From assembly GCA_002384815.1 (NCBI GenBank), contig DGBN01000013.1, positions 3,240 to 8,841 on the forward strand: a stretch of 5,602 bases of DNA, written 5' to 3'. Shown here piece by piece: positions 1 to 4,849 of this stretch (position 1 is the stretch's first letter; the number at the start of each line of letters is the position of its first letter). This DNA is from Oxalobacteraceae bacterium UBA4003. Lineage in GTDB: Bacteria > Pseudomonadota > Gammaproteobacteria > Burkholderiales > Burkholderiaceae_D. The position numbers and the translations under genes were made by a program. The notes beneath the pieces were generated by a model. That model searched no databases. It saw only the letters and a list, made by a program, of their open reading frames with translations, and was not told the origin of the DNA.

Positions 1-178
1 GGTCAAGGGCAAGACGCTGGATCAAGCGATGGCTATCAAGAATACGCAAATCGCGGAAGAGCTTGCTCTGCCACCAGTGAAAATTCACTGCTCGATTCTG
101 GCGGAAGATGCGATCAAGGCAGCCGTGCTGGATTACAAAACCAAGCATGGCGTGGCGGAAGCTGAAAAAGCAGCTTGA
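1..178 (+). CDS. iscU: Fe-S cluster assembly scaffold IscU, 3' end (partial)
   Basis: This is the C-terminal 58 residues of IscU, read from base 2 to the TGA at 176-178; the start lies beyond the left edge. IscU is the cytosolic scaffold on which IscS-derived sulfur and iron are assembled into [2Fe-2S] clusters. The visible part contains the LPPVK motif (window residues 23-27), which HscA recognises, and just after it the H-C pair (His29, Cys30), corresponding to E. coli His105 and the third cluster-ligand Cys106. The following ILAEDAIKAA helix is nearly identical to E. coli IscU. The C-terminus (from about GVAEAEKAA) is a few residues longer than in E. coli and alanine/glutamate-rich. The downstream order iscA-hscB-hscA-fdx-iscX confirms the ISC operon, so this is IscU and not a SufU or NifU fragment. 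The other two cluster cysteines are outside the window. Confidence 0.97.
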   Translation, partial: VKGKTLDQAMAIKNTQIAEELALPPVKIHCSILAEDAIKAAVLDYKTKHGVAEAEKAA

Positions 179-190
179 GTTTGTTTGCTT

Positions 191-216
191 CGCGCAGCAT
201 GCGACAAGACTGCGCG
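191..216 (+). other. Hairpin in the iscU-iscA spacer
   Basis: A perfect 7-bp inverted repeat, CGCGCAG (191-197) and CTGCGCG (210-216), with a 12-nt loop, lies in the 68-bp gap between iscU and iscA. There is no T-run after it, so it is not an intrinsic terminator. It could stabilise the 3' end of an upstream mRNA segment or influence iscA translation, but no function is shown by the sequence. The stem is short and GC-rich, so chance occurrence is possible. Confidence 0.4.
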
Positions 217-246
217 CTTCAACGACTATCTGTTTAAGCGAAGACT

Positions 247-570
247 ATGGCTATTACACTGACTGAAAAAGCGGCGAAACACATCAACCGCTACATGGAA
301 CGGCGCGGCAAGGGTATCGGCCTGCGTTTCGGCGTGCGCACGACCGGTTGTTCCGGTCTGGCCTACAAGCTGGAATATGTGGACGAAAGCGCGAGCGAGG
401 ACAGCGTGTTCGAATCGCATGGCGTCAAGGTATTCGTCGATCCGAAAAGTCTGCCGTATATCGATGGCACCGAGCTGGATTTCGCGCGCGAAGGCTTGAA
501 TGAAGGTTTCAAGTTCCATAACCCCAACGTCAAGGACGAATGCGGTTGCGGTGAGAGTTTCCGTATTTGA
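247..570 (+). CDS. iscA: A-type iron-sulfur carrier IscA
   Basis: IscA is a 107-residue A-type carrier (HesB/YadR/IscA family) that binds iron or an Fe-S cluster and delivers it to apo-proteins, especially [4Fe-4S] targets, in the cytosol. The three conserved cluster cysteines are present in the expected places: Cys35 in TTGCSG, and Cys99 and Cys101 in the C-terminal ECGCGESF motif. The length equals that of E. coli IscA, and the N-terminus MAITLTEKAA is of the family type, which supports the ATG at 247. The ribosome-binding site is poor: only a loose purine stretch (gcgaag, about 238-243) three bases before the ATG. The gene lies 68 bp after iscU and is followed by a hairpin and a terminator-like element before hscB. 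Its place between iscU and hscB identifies it as IscA and not ErpA or SufA. Confidence 0.97.
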   Translation: MAITLTEKAAKHINRYMERRGKGIGLRFGVRTTGCSGLAYKLEYVDESASEDSVFESHGVKVFVDPKSLPYIDGTELDFAREGLNEGFKFHNPNVKDECGCGESFRI

Positions 571-591
571 TGCCTGCCTGCAGGGCTGGCA
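571..591 (+). other. Hairpin directly after the iscA stop codon
   Basis: The bases immediately after the iscA TGA form an imperfect inverted repeat: TGCC (571-574) pairs with GGCA (588-591), one T-T mismatch follows, then GCC (576-578) pairs with GGC (584-586), with a possible T-G pair closing a 3-nt loop. No T-run follows. It sits 20 bp upstream of the terminator-like hairpin at 612-644, so the iscA 3' end carries two hairpins in tandem. It may protect the 3' end of an iscU-iscA transcript from exonucleases (inference). Confidence 0.4.
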
Positions 592-611
592 GCAGAATTG
601 ATGTCCCGATT

Positions 612-644
612 GAGCCTGTCGAAATTGTGCAGGCTCTTTTATTT
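612..644 (+). terminator. Intrinsic terminator-like hairpin between iscA and hscB
   Basis: A perfect 7-bp stem, GAGCCTG (612-618) with CAGGCTC (630-636), an 11-nt loop, and then TTTTATTT (637-644). This is the layout of a rho-independent terminator on the + strand. It is inside the isc operon, 42 bp after the iscA stop and 71 bp before the hscB start. The stem is moderate and the loop larger than ideal, so it may be a partial terminator that lowers expression of the downstream genes. I could not find a convincing sigma-70 promoter between it and hscB, so some read-through is probably needed. Confidence 0.6.
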
Positions 645-671
645 GATACCCCGAACATCCAGCAGCGATGA

Positions 672-703
672 CGTCTGCGCAGCAGTAGACAAAATGGCAG
701 ACG
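672..703 (+). other. Inverted repeat just upstream of hscB
   Basis: CGTCTGC (672-678) and GCAGACG (697-703) form a perfect 7-bp inverted repeat with an 18-nt loop. It ends 12 bases before the hscB ATG, covering the area just upstream of where the ribosome binds. hscB itself has no clear Shine-Dalgarno sequence (only ggac around 703-706). The repeat could be an mRNA structure affecting hscB translation or a protein-binding dyad; nothing in the sequence decides between these, and chance is possible. Confidence 0.35.
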
Positions 704-715
704 GACAGCCCAAGT

Positions 716-1231
716 ATGCAAAATCACTTTGACCTTTTTCATTTGCCGCAACGCTTTGCGCTCGATGCACGCGCGCTCGACCAGGCTTATCACGAGGTCC
801 AGAATCAGGTGCATCCGGACAAGTTTGCCAGTGCGCCGGATGCAGAGAAGCGGGTCGCCATGCAATGGGCAACGCGTGCGAATGAGGCATACACGACACT
901 GAAAAATCCGTTCAAGCGTGCTGCTTATTTATGCGAACTGAACGGCGTTGATCTGCAAGTCGAATCCAATACGGCGATGCCGCTGGCATTCCTGATGCAG
1001 CAGATGGAGTGGCGCGAAGCGCTCGACGAGGCGCGGGCTCGAAAAAACAGGGATGAGCTGGAAGCGCTGGAGACGGCTATTCGTACTGCACGCAAGACTA
1101 GCCTGGAAGAAATCGGCGTATTGCTGGATGCTGATGATTTTTCCGGCGCTGCCGGACTGGTGCGGCAATTGATGTTTCTGGAAAAATTTTCCATTGAAGT
1201 TTCGCACGCGGTGGACGTACTGCCGGACTAG
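716..1231 (+). CDS. hscB: J-domain co-chaperone HscB (Hsc20)
   Basis: HscB is a 171-residue type III J-protein that binds IscU, brings it to HscA and stimulates the HscA ATPase, promoting release of the cluster from the scaffold. The N-terminal J-domain (about residues 1-75) contains the essential HPDK motif at residues 33-36, followed by FAS as in E. coli HscB. The C-terminal three-helix bundle (about 85-171) has the IscU-binding face: LMQQMEWREALDE (93-105) aligns with the E. coli LMEQLELREELDE stretch, and FLEK near 154-157 is conserved. The length equals that of E. coli HscB. The ATG at 716 gives MQNHFDLFHLP, which lines up with the family N-terminus (MDYFTLFGLP), so the start is secure although the Shine-Dalgarno is weak. 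It is separated from iscA by 145 bp with a terminator-like hairpin and from hscA by 114 bp, much looser than in enterobacteria. Confidence 0.96.
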   Translation: MQNHFDLFHLPQRFALDARALDQAYHEVQNQVHPDKFASAPDAEKRVAMQWATRANEAYTTLKNPFKRAAYLCELNGVDLQVESNTAMPLAFLMQQMEWREALDEARARKNRDELEALETAIRTARKTSLEEIGVLLDADDFSGAAGLVRQLMFLEKFSIEVSHAVDVLPD

Positions 1232-1255
1232 CATGGTGCGTGCTGTAAACTGCGG

Positions 1256-1265
1256 CATCCGGATG
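1256..1265. other. 10-bp perfect palindrome in the hscB-hscA spacer
   Basis: CATCCGGATG is fully self-complementary and lies 24 bp after the hscB stop codon in the 114-bp spacer. No regulator is recognised for it. A 10-bp palindrome can occur by chance, so this is recorded only as a small dyad. Confidence 0.25.
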
Positions 1266-1282
1266 TGATTATGCACAGATAT

Positions 1283-1308
1283 TGCATGACCGTTGCCCTG
1301 CATGAACG
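1283..1308 (+). repeat. Short direct repeat upstream of hscA
   Basis: TGCATGACCG (1283-1292) and TGCATGAACG (1299-1308) are two copies, 9 of 10 bases identical, with starts 16 bp apart. They lie 38-63 bp upstream of the hscA ATG, where a promoter or operator could be. No good -35/-10 pair was found here (the best -35-like hexamers have no acceptable -10 at 16-18 bp). The repeats could be tandem protein-binding sites or chance. Confidence 0.3.
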
Positions 1309-1345
1309 CTGGTAACGATTTACTTGAGATAAGTTACAAACAAAT

Positions 1346-3208
1346 ATGGCTCTTCTTCAAATCGCCGAACCCGGCATGTCCACCGCACCGCATCAGCATA
1401 GACTGGCGGTTGGTATCGATCTCGGCACCACCAACTCGCTGGTGGCAACGGTACGCAACAGCATTCCCGAAGTATTGACCGATGAAGAAGGACGCTCGCT
1501 CTTGCCTTCAGTCGTGCACTATCTGAAAAACGGCAATGCACATATCGGCTACAAGGCGCAGGCAGCACAAAATATAGATCCGAAGAATACGATCGTTTCA
1601 GTCAAGCGTCTCATGGGACGCGGCTTGAAAGACATCGCCTACGCGGAAAACCTGCCTTACGATTTTCTCGATACGCCCGGCATGGTGCAACTGAAAACAG
1701 TCGCCGGTGTAAAAAGTCCGGTTGAAGTATCGGCAGAAATTCTCGCCACTTTGCGCCAGCAGGCTGAAGATGCGCTGGGCGACGATCTGGTCGGTGCCGT
1801 GATTACCGTGCCGGCATACTTTGACGATGCGCAGCGCCAGGCAACCAAGGATGCGGCCAAACTCGCCGGCCTGAACGTACTGCGTTTGCTGAATGAACCG
1901 ACGGCGGCAGCGATCGCCTACGGCCTGGACAATGGATCGGAAGGTGTGTTCGCAGTCTACGATCTGGGCGGCGGCACCTTTGATGTCTCTATCCTGAAGC
2001 TGACCAAGGGCGTGTTTGAAGTATTGTCTACCGGCGGCGATTCGGCTCTGGGCGGCGACGATTTCGACCATCGCCTGTTCTGCTGGATCATCGAACAAGC
2101 CAAGCTGGCGCCTCTATCCGAGATAGATACCAGCGTGCTGATGGTCAAGGCGCGCGAAGCGAAGGAGCTGTTGTCGTCGAAATCGGAAACGCTGATCGAC
2201 GCCGTATTGACTTCCGGTGAGGAAGTCCACGTCACCGTGACCGCTGCAGATTTTATCCAGATGACGCAACATCTGGTGGCCAAGACCATTACGCCAACCA
2301 AAAAGGCATTGCGTGACGCCGATCTGAGCGTGGATGATGTGGATGGTGTGGTGATGGTAGGCGGCGCCACGCGCATGCCGCACATCCGCAAGGCGGTTGG
2401 CGAGTTTTTCCACTCCACGCCATTGGCGAATATCGATCCCGATAAGGTAGTGGCCCTGGGCGCGGCGGTGCAGGCTAACTTGTTGGCAGGCAATCGCGCT
2501 GCCGGTGATGACTGGCTGTTGCTGGACGTGATTCCATTGTCGCTGGGTATCGAAACGATGGGCGGTCTGGTGGAAAAAGTCATTCCGCGCAACTCGACGA
2601 TTCCCTGCGCACGCGCGCAGGAATTCACCACTTTCAAGGATGGCCAGACCGCACTTGCCGTGCACATTGTGCAGGGCGAGCGCGAGCTGGTAAGCGATTG
2701 CCGCTCGCTGGCAAAATTCGAATTGCGCGGCATTCCGCCCATGGCTGCCGGCGCTGCACGCATACGCGTGACCTATCAGGTTGATGCGGATGGTTTGCTG
2801 TCGGTCTCGGCGCGTGAGCTGCGTTCCGGCGTGGAGGCATCGATCAGCGTCAAGCCATCGTATGGTTTGGCCGACGATCAGATCGCGCAGATGTTGCAGG
2901 ATTCCTTCAAGTCGGCGGATATCGATATGGCTGCACGTGCATTGCGCGAGGAGCAGGTGGAAGCGGAGCGCATCGTGCTGGCAACGCAGTCGGCGCTGGA
3001 TGCGGATGGCAACCTGCTGTCGGATCATGAACGCGAAGATGTCGTCGCACTGCTGGATAGCGTCAGACAGGCTGGTAGCGGCACCGATCATATTGCGATC
3101 AAGGCGGCTGTCGATGCCTTGGCGCACGGTACGGAAGAATTTGCCGCGCGTAGAATGGACAGGAGCGTACGCACTGCACTGTCCGGCAAGAAACTGGATG
3201 AAATTTGA
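1346..3208 (+). CDS. hscA: Fe-S biogenesis Hsp70 chaperone HscA (Hsc66)
   Basis: HscA is a 620-residue specialised Hsp70 that, with HscB, uses ATP to bind the LPPVK motif of IscU and release its cluster. The nucleotide-binding domain (about 20-388) shows the phosphate-1 motif GIDLGTTNSL (23-32), the NEPTAAAIAYGL segment (183-194), the phosphate-2 motif YDLGGGTFDVS (205-215), GGDSALGGDDFDH (230-242) and the adenosine motif MVGGATRMP (337-345). The interdomain linker LLLDVIPLSLG is at 391-401, the beta-sandwich substrate-binding domain follows (about 400-510), then the helical lid (about 510-620) ending FAARRMDRSVRTALSG. It lacks the EEVD-type or long acidic tail of some Hsp70s, as is normal for HscA. 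The length is close to the 616 residues of E. coli HscA. The ATG at 1346 gives MALLQIAEPGMS, matching the E. coli MALLQISEPGLS, so this start is preferred over the internal ATG at codon 11. The Shine-Dalgarno is weak. The IscU partner motif is visible in this window. Confidence 0.98.
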   Translation: MALLQIAEPGMSTAPHQHRLAVGIDLGTTNSLVATVRNSIPEVLTDEEGRSLLPSVVHYLKNGNAHIGYKAQAAQNIDPKNTIVSVKRLMGRGLKDIAYAENLPYDFLDTPGMVQLKTVAGVKSPVEVSAEILATLRQQAEDALGDDLVGAVITVPAYFDDAQRQATKDAAKLAGLNVLRLLNEPTAAAIAYGLDNGSEGVFAVYDLGGGTFDVSILKLTKGVFEVLSTGGDSALGGDDFDHRLFCWIIEQAKLAPLSEIDTSVLMVKAREAKELLSSKSETLIDAVLTSGEEVHVTVTAADFIQMTQHLVAKTITPTKKALRDADLSVDDVDGVVMVGGATRMPHIRKAVGEFFHSTPLANIDPDKVVALGAAVQANLLAGNRAAGDDWLLLDVIPLSLGIETMGGLVEKVIPRNSTIPCARAQEFTTFKDGQTALAVHIVQGERELVSDCRSLAKFELRGIPPMAAGAARIRVTYQVDADGLLSVSARELRSGVEASISVKPSYGLADDQIAQMLQDSFKSADIDMAARALREEQVEAERIVLATQSALDADGNLLSDHEREDVVALLDSVRQAGSGTDHIAIKAAVDALAHGTEEFAARRMDRSVRTALSGKKLDEI

Positions 3209-3306
3209 CGCATGGTTTTGTGTTCGTTACGACGCAAGACTGCTGGCAGTAAAAGCAATGCACTACAGCCTGAGTAATTTTTCAGGGCAATAACATTTAA
3301 ACTTTC

Positions 3307-3310
3307 GAGG
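3307..3310 (+). promoter_or_regulatory. Shine-Dalgarno that fixes the GTG start of fdx
   Basis: GAGG (3307-3310) lies 7 bases before the GTG at 3318. It is the clear Shine-Dalgarno of this region and, with the conserved MPQIVVLPH N-terminus, establishes that fdx starts with GTG and not with a later ATG. Confidence 0.75.
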
Positions 3311-3317
3311 TAATCAA

Positions 3318-3656
3318 GTGCCGCAAATTGTTGTTCTTCCCCATCATGCCTTGTGTCCGGATGGCGCCGTGATTGATGCCCCAGCGGGTAAATCGATATG
3401 CGACGTTCTGCTGGAAAACGATATCGATATCGAACACGCCTGCGAAAAATCCTGCGCATGCACCACCTGTCACGTGATTGTGCGCGAAGGTTTCAGTTCG
3501 CTCAATGAGGCGGAAGAGAAGGAAGAAGATTTGCTGGACAAGGCATGGGGGCTGGAAGCGGCATCGCGCCTGTCATGCCAGGCGATTGTTGCAGAGGAAG
3601 ATCTGGTGGTGGAAATTCCGCGTTACACGATCAATCACGCCAGCGAAAATCATTAA
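3318..3656 (+). CDS. fdx: ISC-type [2Fe-2S] ferredoxin Fdx
   Basis: This is a 112-residue adrenodoxin-type ferredoxin that supplies electrons for sulfur reduction and cluster assembly on IscU and interacts with IscS. The cluster ligands are all present: Cys42, Cys48 and Cys51 in HACEKSCACTTCH, and Cys87 in RLSCQA. An additional conserved Cys46 is seen, as in E. coli Fdx. The acidic helix NEAEEKEEDLLDKAWGLE (63-80) is the usual partner-binding surface, and the C-terminus PRYTINHASENH is characteristic of ISC ferredoxins and excludes plant-type ferredoxins. Length is 112 against 111 residues in E. coli. Translation starts at GTG, backed by a GAGG 7 bases upstream and by the family N-terminus MPxIVxLPH. 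The gene lies 109 bp after hscA, and its stop codon overlaps the iscX Shine-Dalgarno, so fdx and iscX are probably translated from the same mRNA in a coupled way. Confidence 0.98.
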   Translation: MPQIVVLPHHALCPDGAVIDAPAGKSICDVLLENDIDIEHACEKSCACTTCHVIVREGFSSLNEAEEKEEDLLDKAWGLEAASRLSCQAIVAEEDLVVEIPRYTINHASENH

Positions 3657-3660
3657 GGAG
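3655..3660 (+). promoter_or_regulatory. iscX Shine-Dalgarno overlapping the fdx stop codon
   Basis: AAGGAG (3655-3660) is a near-perfect Shine-Dalgarno, 7 bases before the iscX ATG at 3668, and its first two bases belong to the fdx TAA (3654-3656). Ribosomes finishing fdx would stop on it. It also decides the iscX start: the open frame extends upstream to 3545, but that part overlaps fdx and has no conserved sequence. Confidence 0.8.
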
Positions 3661-3667
3661 TCTTGCG

Positions 3668-3862
3668 ATGAAATGGACAGACACGATCCGCATTGCGGAA
3701 GAGCTGCATGATAAATTTCCGGATATCGATCCTCTGACGATACGCTTCACTGATTTGCACAAGTGGGTGTGCGAACTGGAAGATTTTGACGACTTGCCTG
3801 CACATTCAGGCGAGAAAATTCTTGAAGCGATCCAGATGGCCTGGATAGAAGAAGCGCAATAA
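3668..3862 (+). CDS. iscX: Fe-S assembly protein IscX (YfhJ)
   Basis: IscX is a 64-residue acidic protein, the last gene of the ISC operon. In E. coli it binds iron and the cysteine desulfurase IscS, in competition with CyaY and ferredoxin, and modulates cluster assembly; its exact role is still debated. The sequence begins MKWTDTIRIAEELHDKFPDI and contains the signature segments IRFTDLHKWVCELEDFDD (25-42) and EKILEAIQMAWIEEA (49-63), closely following E. coli IscX (66 residues). The start at 3668 is chosen because it gives the family N-terminus and is preceded by AAGGAG; a longer reading from 3545 would overlap fdx by more than 100 bases. It follows fdx by 11 bp, the only tight spacing in this operon, and is followed by a strong terminator. 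Confidence 0.97.
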   Translation: MKWTDTIRIAEELHDKFPDIDPLTIRFTDLHKWVCELEDFDDLPAHSGEKILEAIQMAWIEEAQ

Positions 3863-3919
3863 AACTGTTGTACTGCTTTTCAGCCCGGAATTTGGTTGGA
3901 ACCAGTAAGTGAGCAGATG

Positions 3920-3950
3920 AAAAAAGAGCGGCCATTGGTCGCTCTTTTTT
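3920..3950. terminator. Bidirectional intrinsic terminator between convergent genes
   Basis: A long inverted repeat: AAAAA plus AGAGCG (3920-3930) pairs with CGCTCTTTTTT (3940-3950), extended inward by one G-T and two C-G pairs around a 3-nt ATT loop. The T-run on the right serves + strand transcripts from iscX (stop at 3862). The A-run on the left becomes a T-run on the - strand and serves the glycine-zipper gene, whose stop codon is at 3968-3970. This marks the end of the isc operon. Confidence 0.9.
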
Positions 3951-3967
3951 ATTTGCTGTTGCCCGAA

Positions 3968-4648
3968 TCAGCGCGCGCGCAAATAGCCATCTACCACGCG
4001 AACACGATCGCCGACATTCCAGTTCGGCTGGTTGTCGTAAGGGAAGGTGCGGATCTTGCCATCTTCCATGTTTACGCGCACTTCATACGTCGATGTGGTG
4101 CGTGTACGTTTTTCAATTTCGTTGCCGGCAAAGCCGCCACCAACAGCACCGGCAACCGTTGCCAAACTGCGACCACTACCGCCGCCGATCTGATTGCCCA
4201 GCAAACCACCCACAACTGCACCGCCGACTACGCCGACGCCGCTAGGCTTGGCAGCTGTTTGTACCGATCGCACCGATTCCACGCGGCCGCAGTCGTAACA
4301 GATTTTGGCTTGTGCTACCTTGCTTGGTGCCGATGCGCGCGCTTTGGCGCGCTCTGCAATACGGCGCTCTTCTTCCATCAAGCGTGCCTGGCGCGCTTTT
4401 TCGTCCTCTGCTTTTTGTGCTGCCATACGCGCTTCATCTGCGCGTTCTTCGGCAGCTTTTGCCTCGGCAGCTTTATCTTCAGCTTCTTTTTCCAGTGCAG
4501 CGATGGCTTCTTTTTGCGAGCTTTCGCTATTTGAATTTGGCAGCATGCCGGTCATCGCAGCAACACCGAGCAGACTGACGAGCAATACGCCGACGGCAGC
4601 GGCAGCAACGAGGGGATGAATACGTTTTGAATTATTGTTGGTTTCCAT
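3968..4648 (-). CDS. Membrane-anchored coiled-coil glycine-zipper protein
   Basis: This encodes a 226-residue protein of the glycine zipper 2TM (Rick_17kDa_Anti/SlyB-like) type; its exact function is not known to me. From the N-terminus it shows a short polar start with KRIHP, a hydrophobic segment (about 12-35, probable membrane anchor or uncleaved signal; no lipobox cysteine), an Ala/Glu/Lys-rich probable coiled coil (about 44-105), a CxxC pair (Cys117, Cys120 in KICYDCGRVESV), a glycine zipper with regularly spaced glycines (about 137-175, ending GNEIEKR), and a small C-terminal segment (183-226) rich in beta-type sequence ending in basic residues. I infer an envelope protein with the bulk in the periplasm. 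The ATG at 4648 is preferred because GGAGGA lies just upstream; a TTG in the same frame at 4675 would add nine residues with no conserved look. It is convergent with iscX and downstream of lysS, with its own candidate promoter, so a functional link to Fe-S assembly is not implied. Confidence 0.85.
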   Translation of the reverse strand: METNNNSKRIHPLVAAAAVGVLLVSLLGVAAMTGMLPNSNSESSQKEAIAALEKEAEDKAAEAKAAEERADEARMAAQKAEDEKARQARLMEEERRIAERAKARASAPSKVAQAKICYDCGRVESVRSVQTAAKPSGVGVVGGAVVGGLLGNQIGGGSGRSLATVAGAVGGGFAGNEIEKRTRTTSTYEVRVNMEDGKIRTFPYDNQPNWNVGDRVRVVDGYLRAR

Positions 4649-4651
4649 AAA

Positions 4652-4657
4652 TCCTCC
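4652..4657 (-). promoter_or_regulatory. Shine-Dalgarno of the glycine-zipper gene
   Basis: On the - strand GGAGGA (4657 to 4652) lies three bases before the ATG at 4648. The spacing is a little short but the match is strong, and it decides in favour of this ATG over the upstream in-frame TTG at 4675. Confidence 0.7.
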
Positions 4658-4711
4658 GGATGTGGATATTTCCAAGATTTGTTAATGTGGATAAAGTATT
4701 GCCCCGCTTGA

Positions 4712-4740
4712 AGTAAATAAAAAGCTTCAACCTGTGTCAG
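4712..4740 (-). promoter_or_regulatory. Candidate sigma-70 promoter of the glycine-zipper gene
   Basis: On the - strand CTGACA (4740-4735, 5 of 6 to the -35 consensus) is followed after 17 bases by TTTACT (4717-4712, 4 of 6 to the -10 consensus). A transcript would start near 4705 and have a leader of about 55-60 bases before the ATG at 4648. The position between the lysS terminator and the gene fits, but the match is moderate and was found by eye. Confidence 0.4.
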
Positions 4741-4789
4741 GTGTAAGTTGATGTAACTATGACCGGGTATGTAATCAATTAGTTGCCGT

Positions 4790-4825
4790 AATAAAAAAGG
4801 ACTGCAGCAGCAGTCCTTTTTTATT
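4790..4825 (-). terminator. Intrinsic terminator of lysS
   Basis: An inverted repeat with AAAAAAGGACTG (4793-4804) and CAGTCCTTTTTT (4811-4822), extendable by three A-T pairs outside and one C-G pair inside, around a small AGCA loop. Read on the - strand, the hairpin ends in a T-run from the A-run at 4793-4798, 25 bp after the lysS stop codon (4850-4852). It is symmetrical and could also act on + strand transcripts, but no + strand gene ends here. Confidence 0.88.
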
Positions 4826-4849
4826 CGCATCATGTTTTTCTGTGGCAAC

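Noticed and set aside
530..899. Open frames on the - strand over the iscA-hscB spacer and the start of hscB (530-865 and 639-899)
   Set aside because: They overlap hscB on the opposite strand, have no recognisable domain and no Shine-Dalgarno that stands out; they look like shadows of the GC-rich coding frame.
1264..1277. CRP/FNR-like dyad TGTGATTATGCACA upstream of hscA
   Set aside because: The half-sites are two bases too close for a CRP site (TGTGA-N6-TCACA) and do not fit the FNR consensus TTGAT-N4-ATCAA.
1957..3127. Long - strand open frames inside hscA (268 and 337 codons)
   Set aside because: They are antisense to a fully conserved HscA and their translations are low-complexity and Arg/Cys/His-rich, as expected for shadow frames.
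3269..3286. Small hairpin CCTGA/TCAGG in the hscA-fdx spacer
   Set aside because: The stem is only 5 bp with an 8-nt loop and no T-run follows; within chance expectation.
3409..3432. Repeated GATATC/ATCGAT palindromic units in fdx
   Set aside because: They encode the conserved Asp-Ile-Asp-Ile-Glu segment of the ferredoxin and are explained by codon use.
3545..3667. A longer N-terminus for iscX in the same frame
   Set aside because: The added 41 residues overlap fdx and resemble nothing in IscX; the ATG at 3668 has AAGGAG and the conserved MKWTD start.
3896..4534. A + strand open frame of 212 codons opposite the glycine-zipper gene
   Set aside because: Its translation is Cys/Phe-rich and unlike a real protein family, it starts within the shared terminator, and the opposite strand has a good Shine-Dalgarno and recognisable domains.
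4649..4675. Nine-residue N-terminal extension of the glycine-zipper protein from a TTG at 4675
   Set aside because: The extension covers the GGAGGA Shine-Dalgarno of the ATG at 4648 and begins with a rare start codon.
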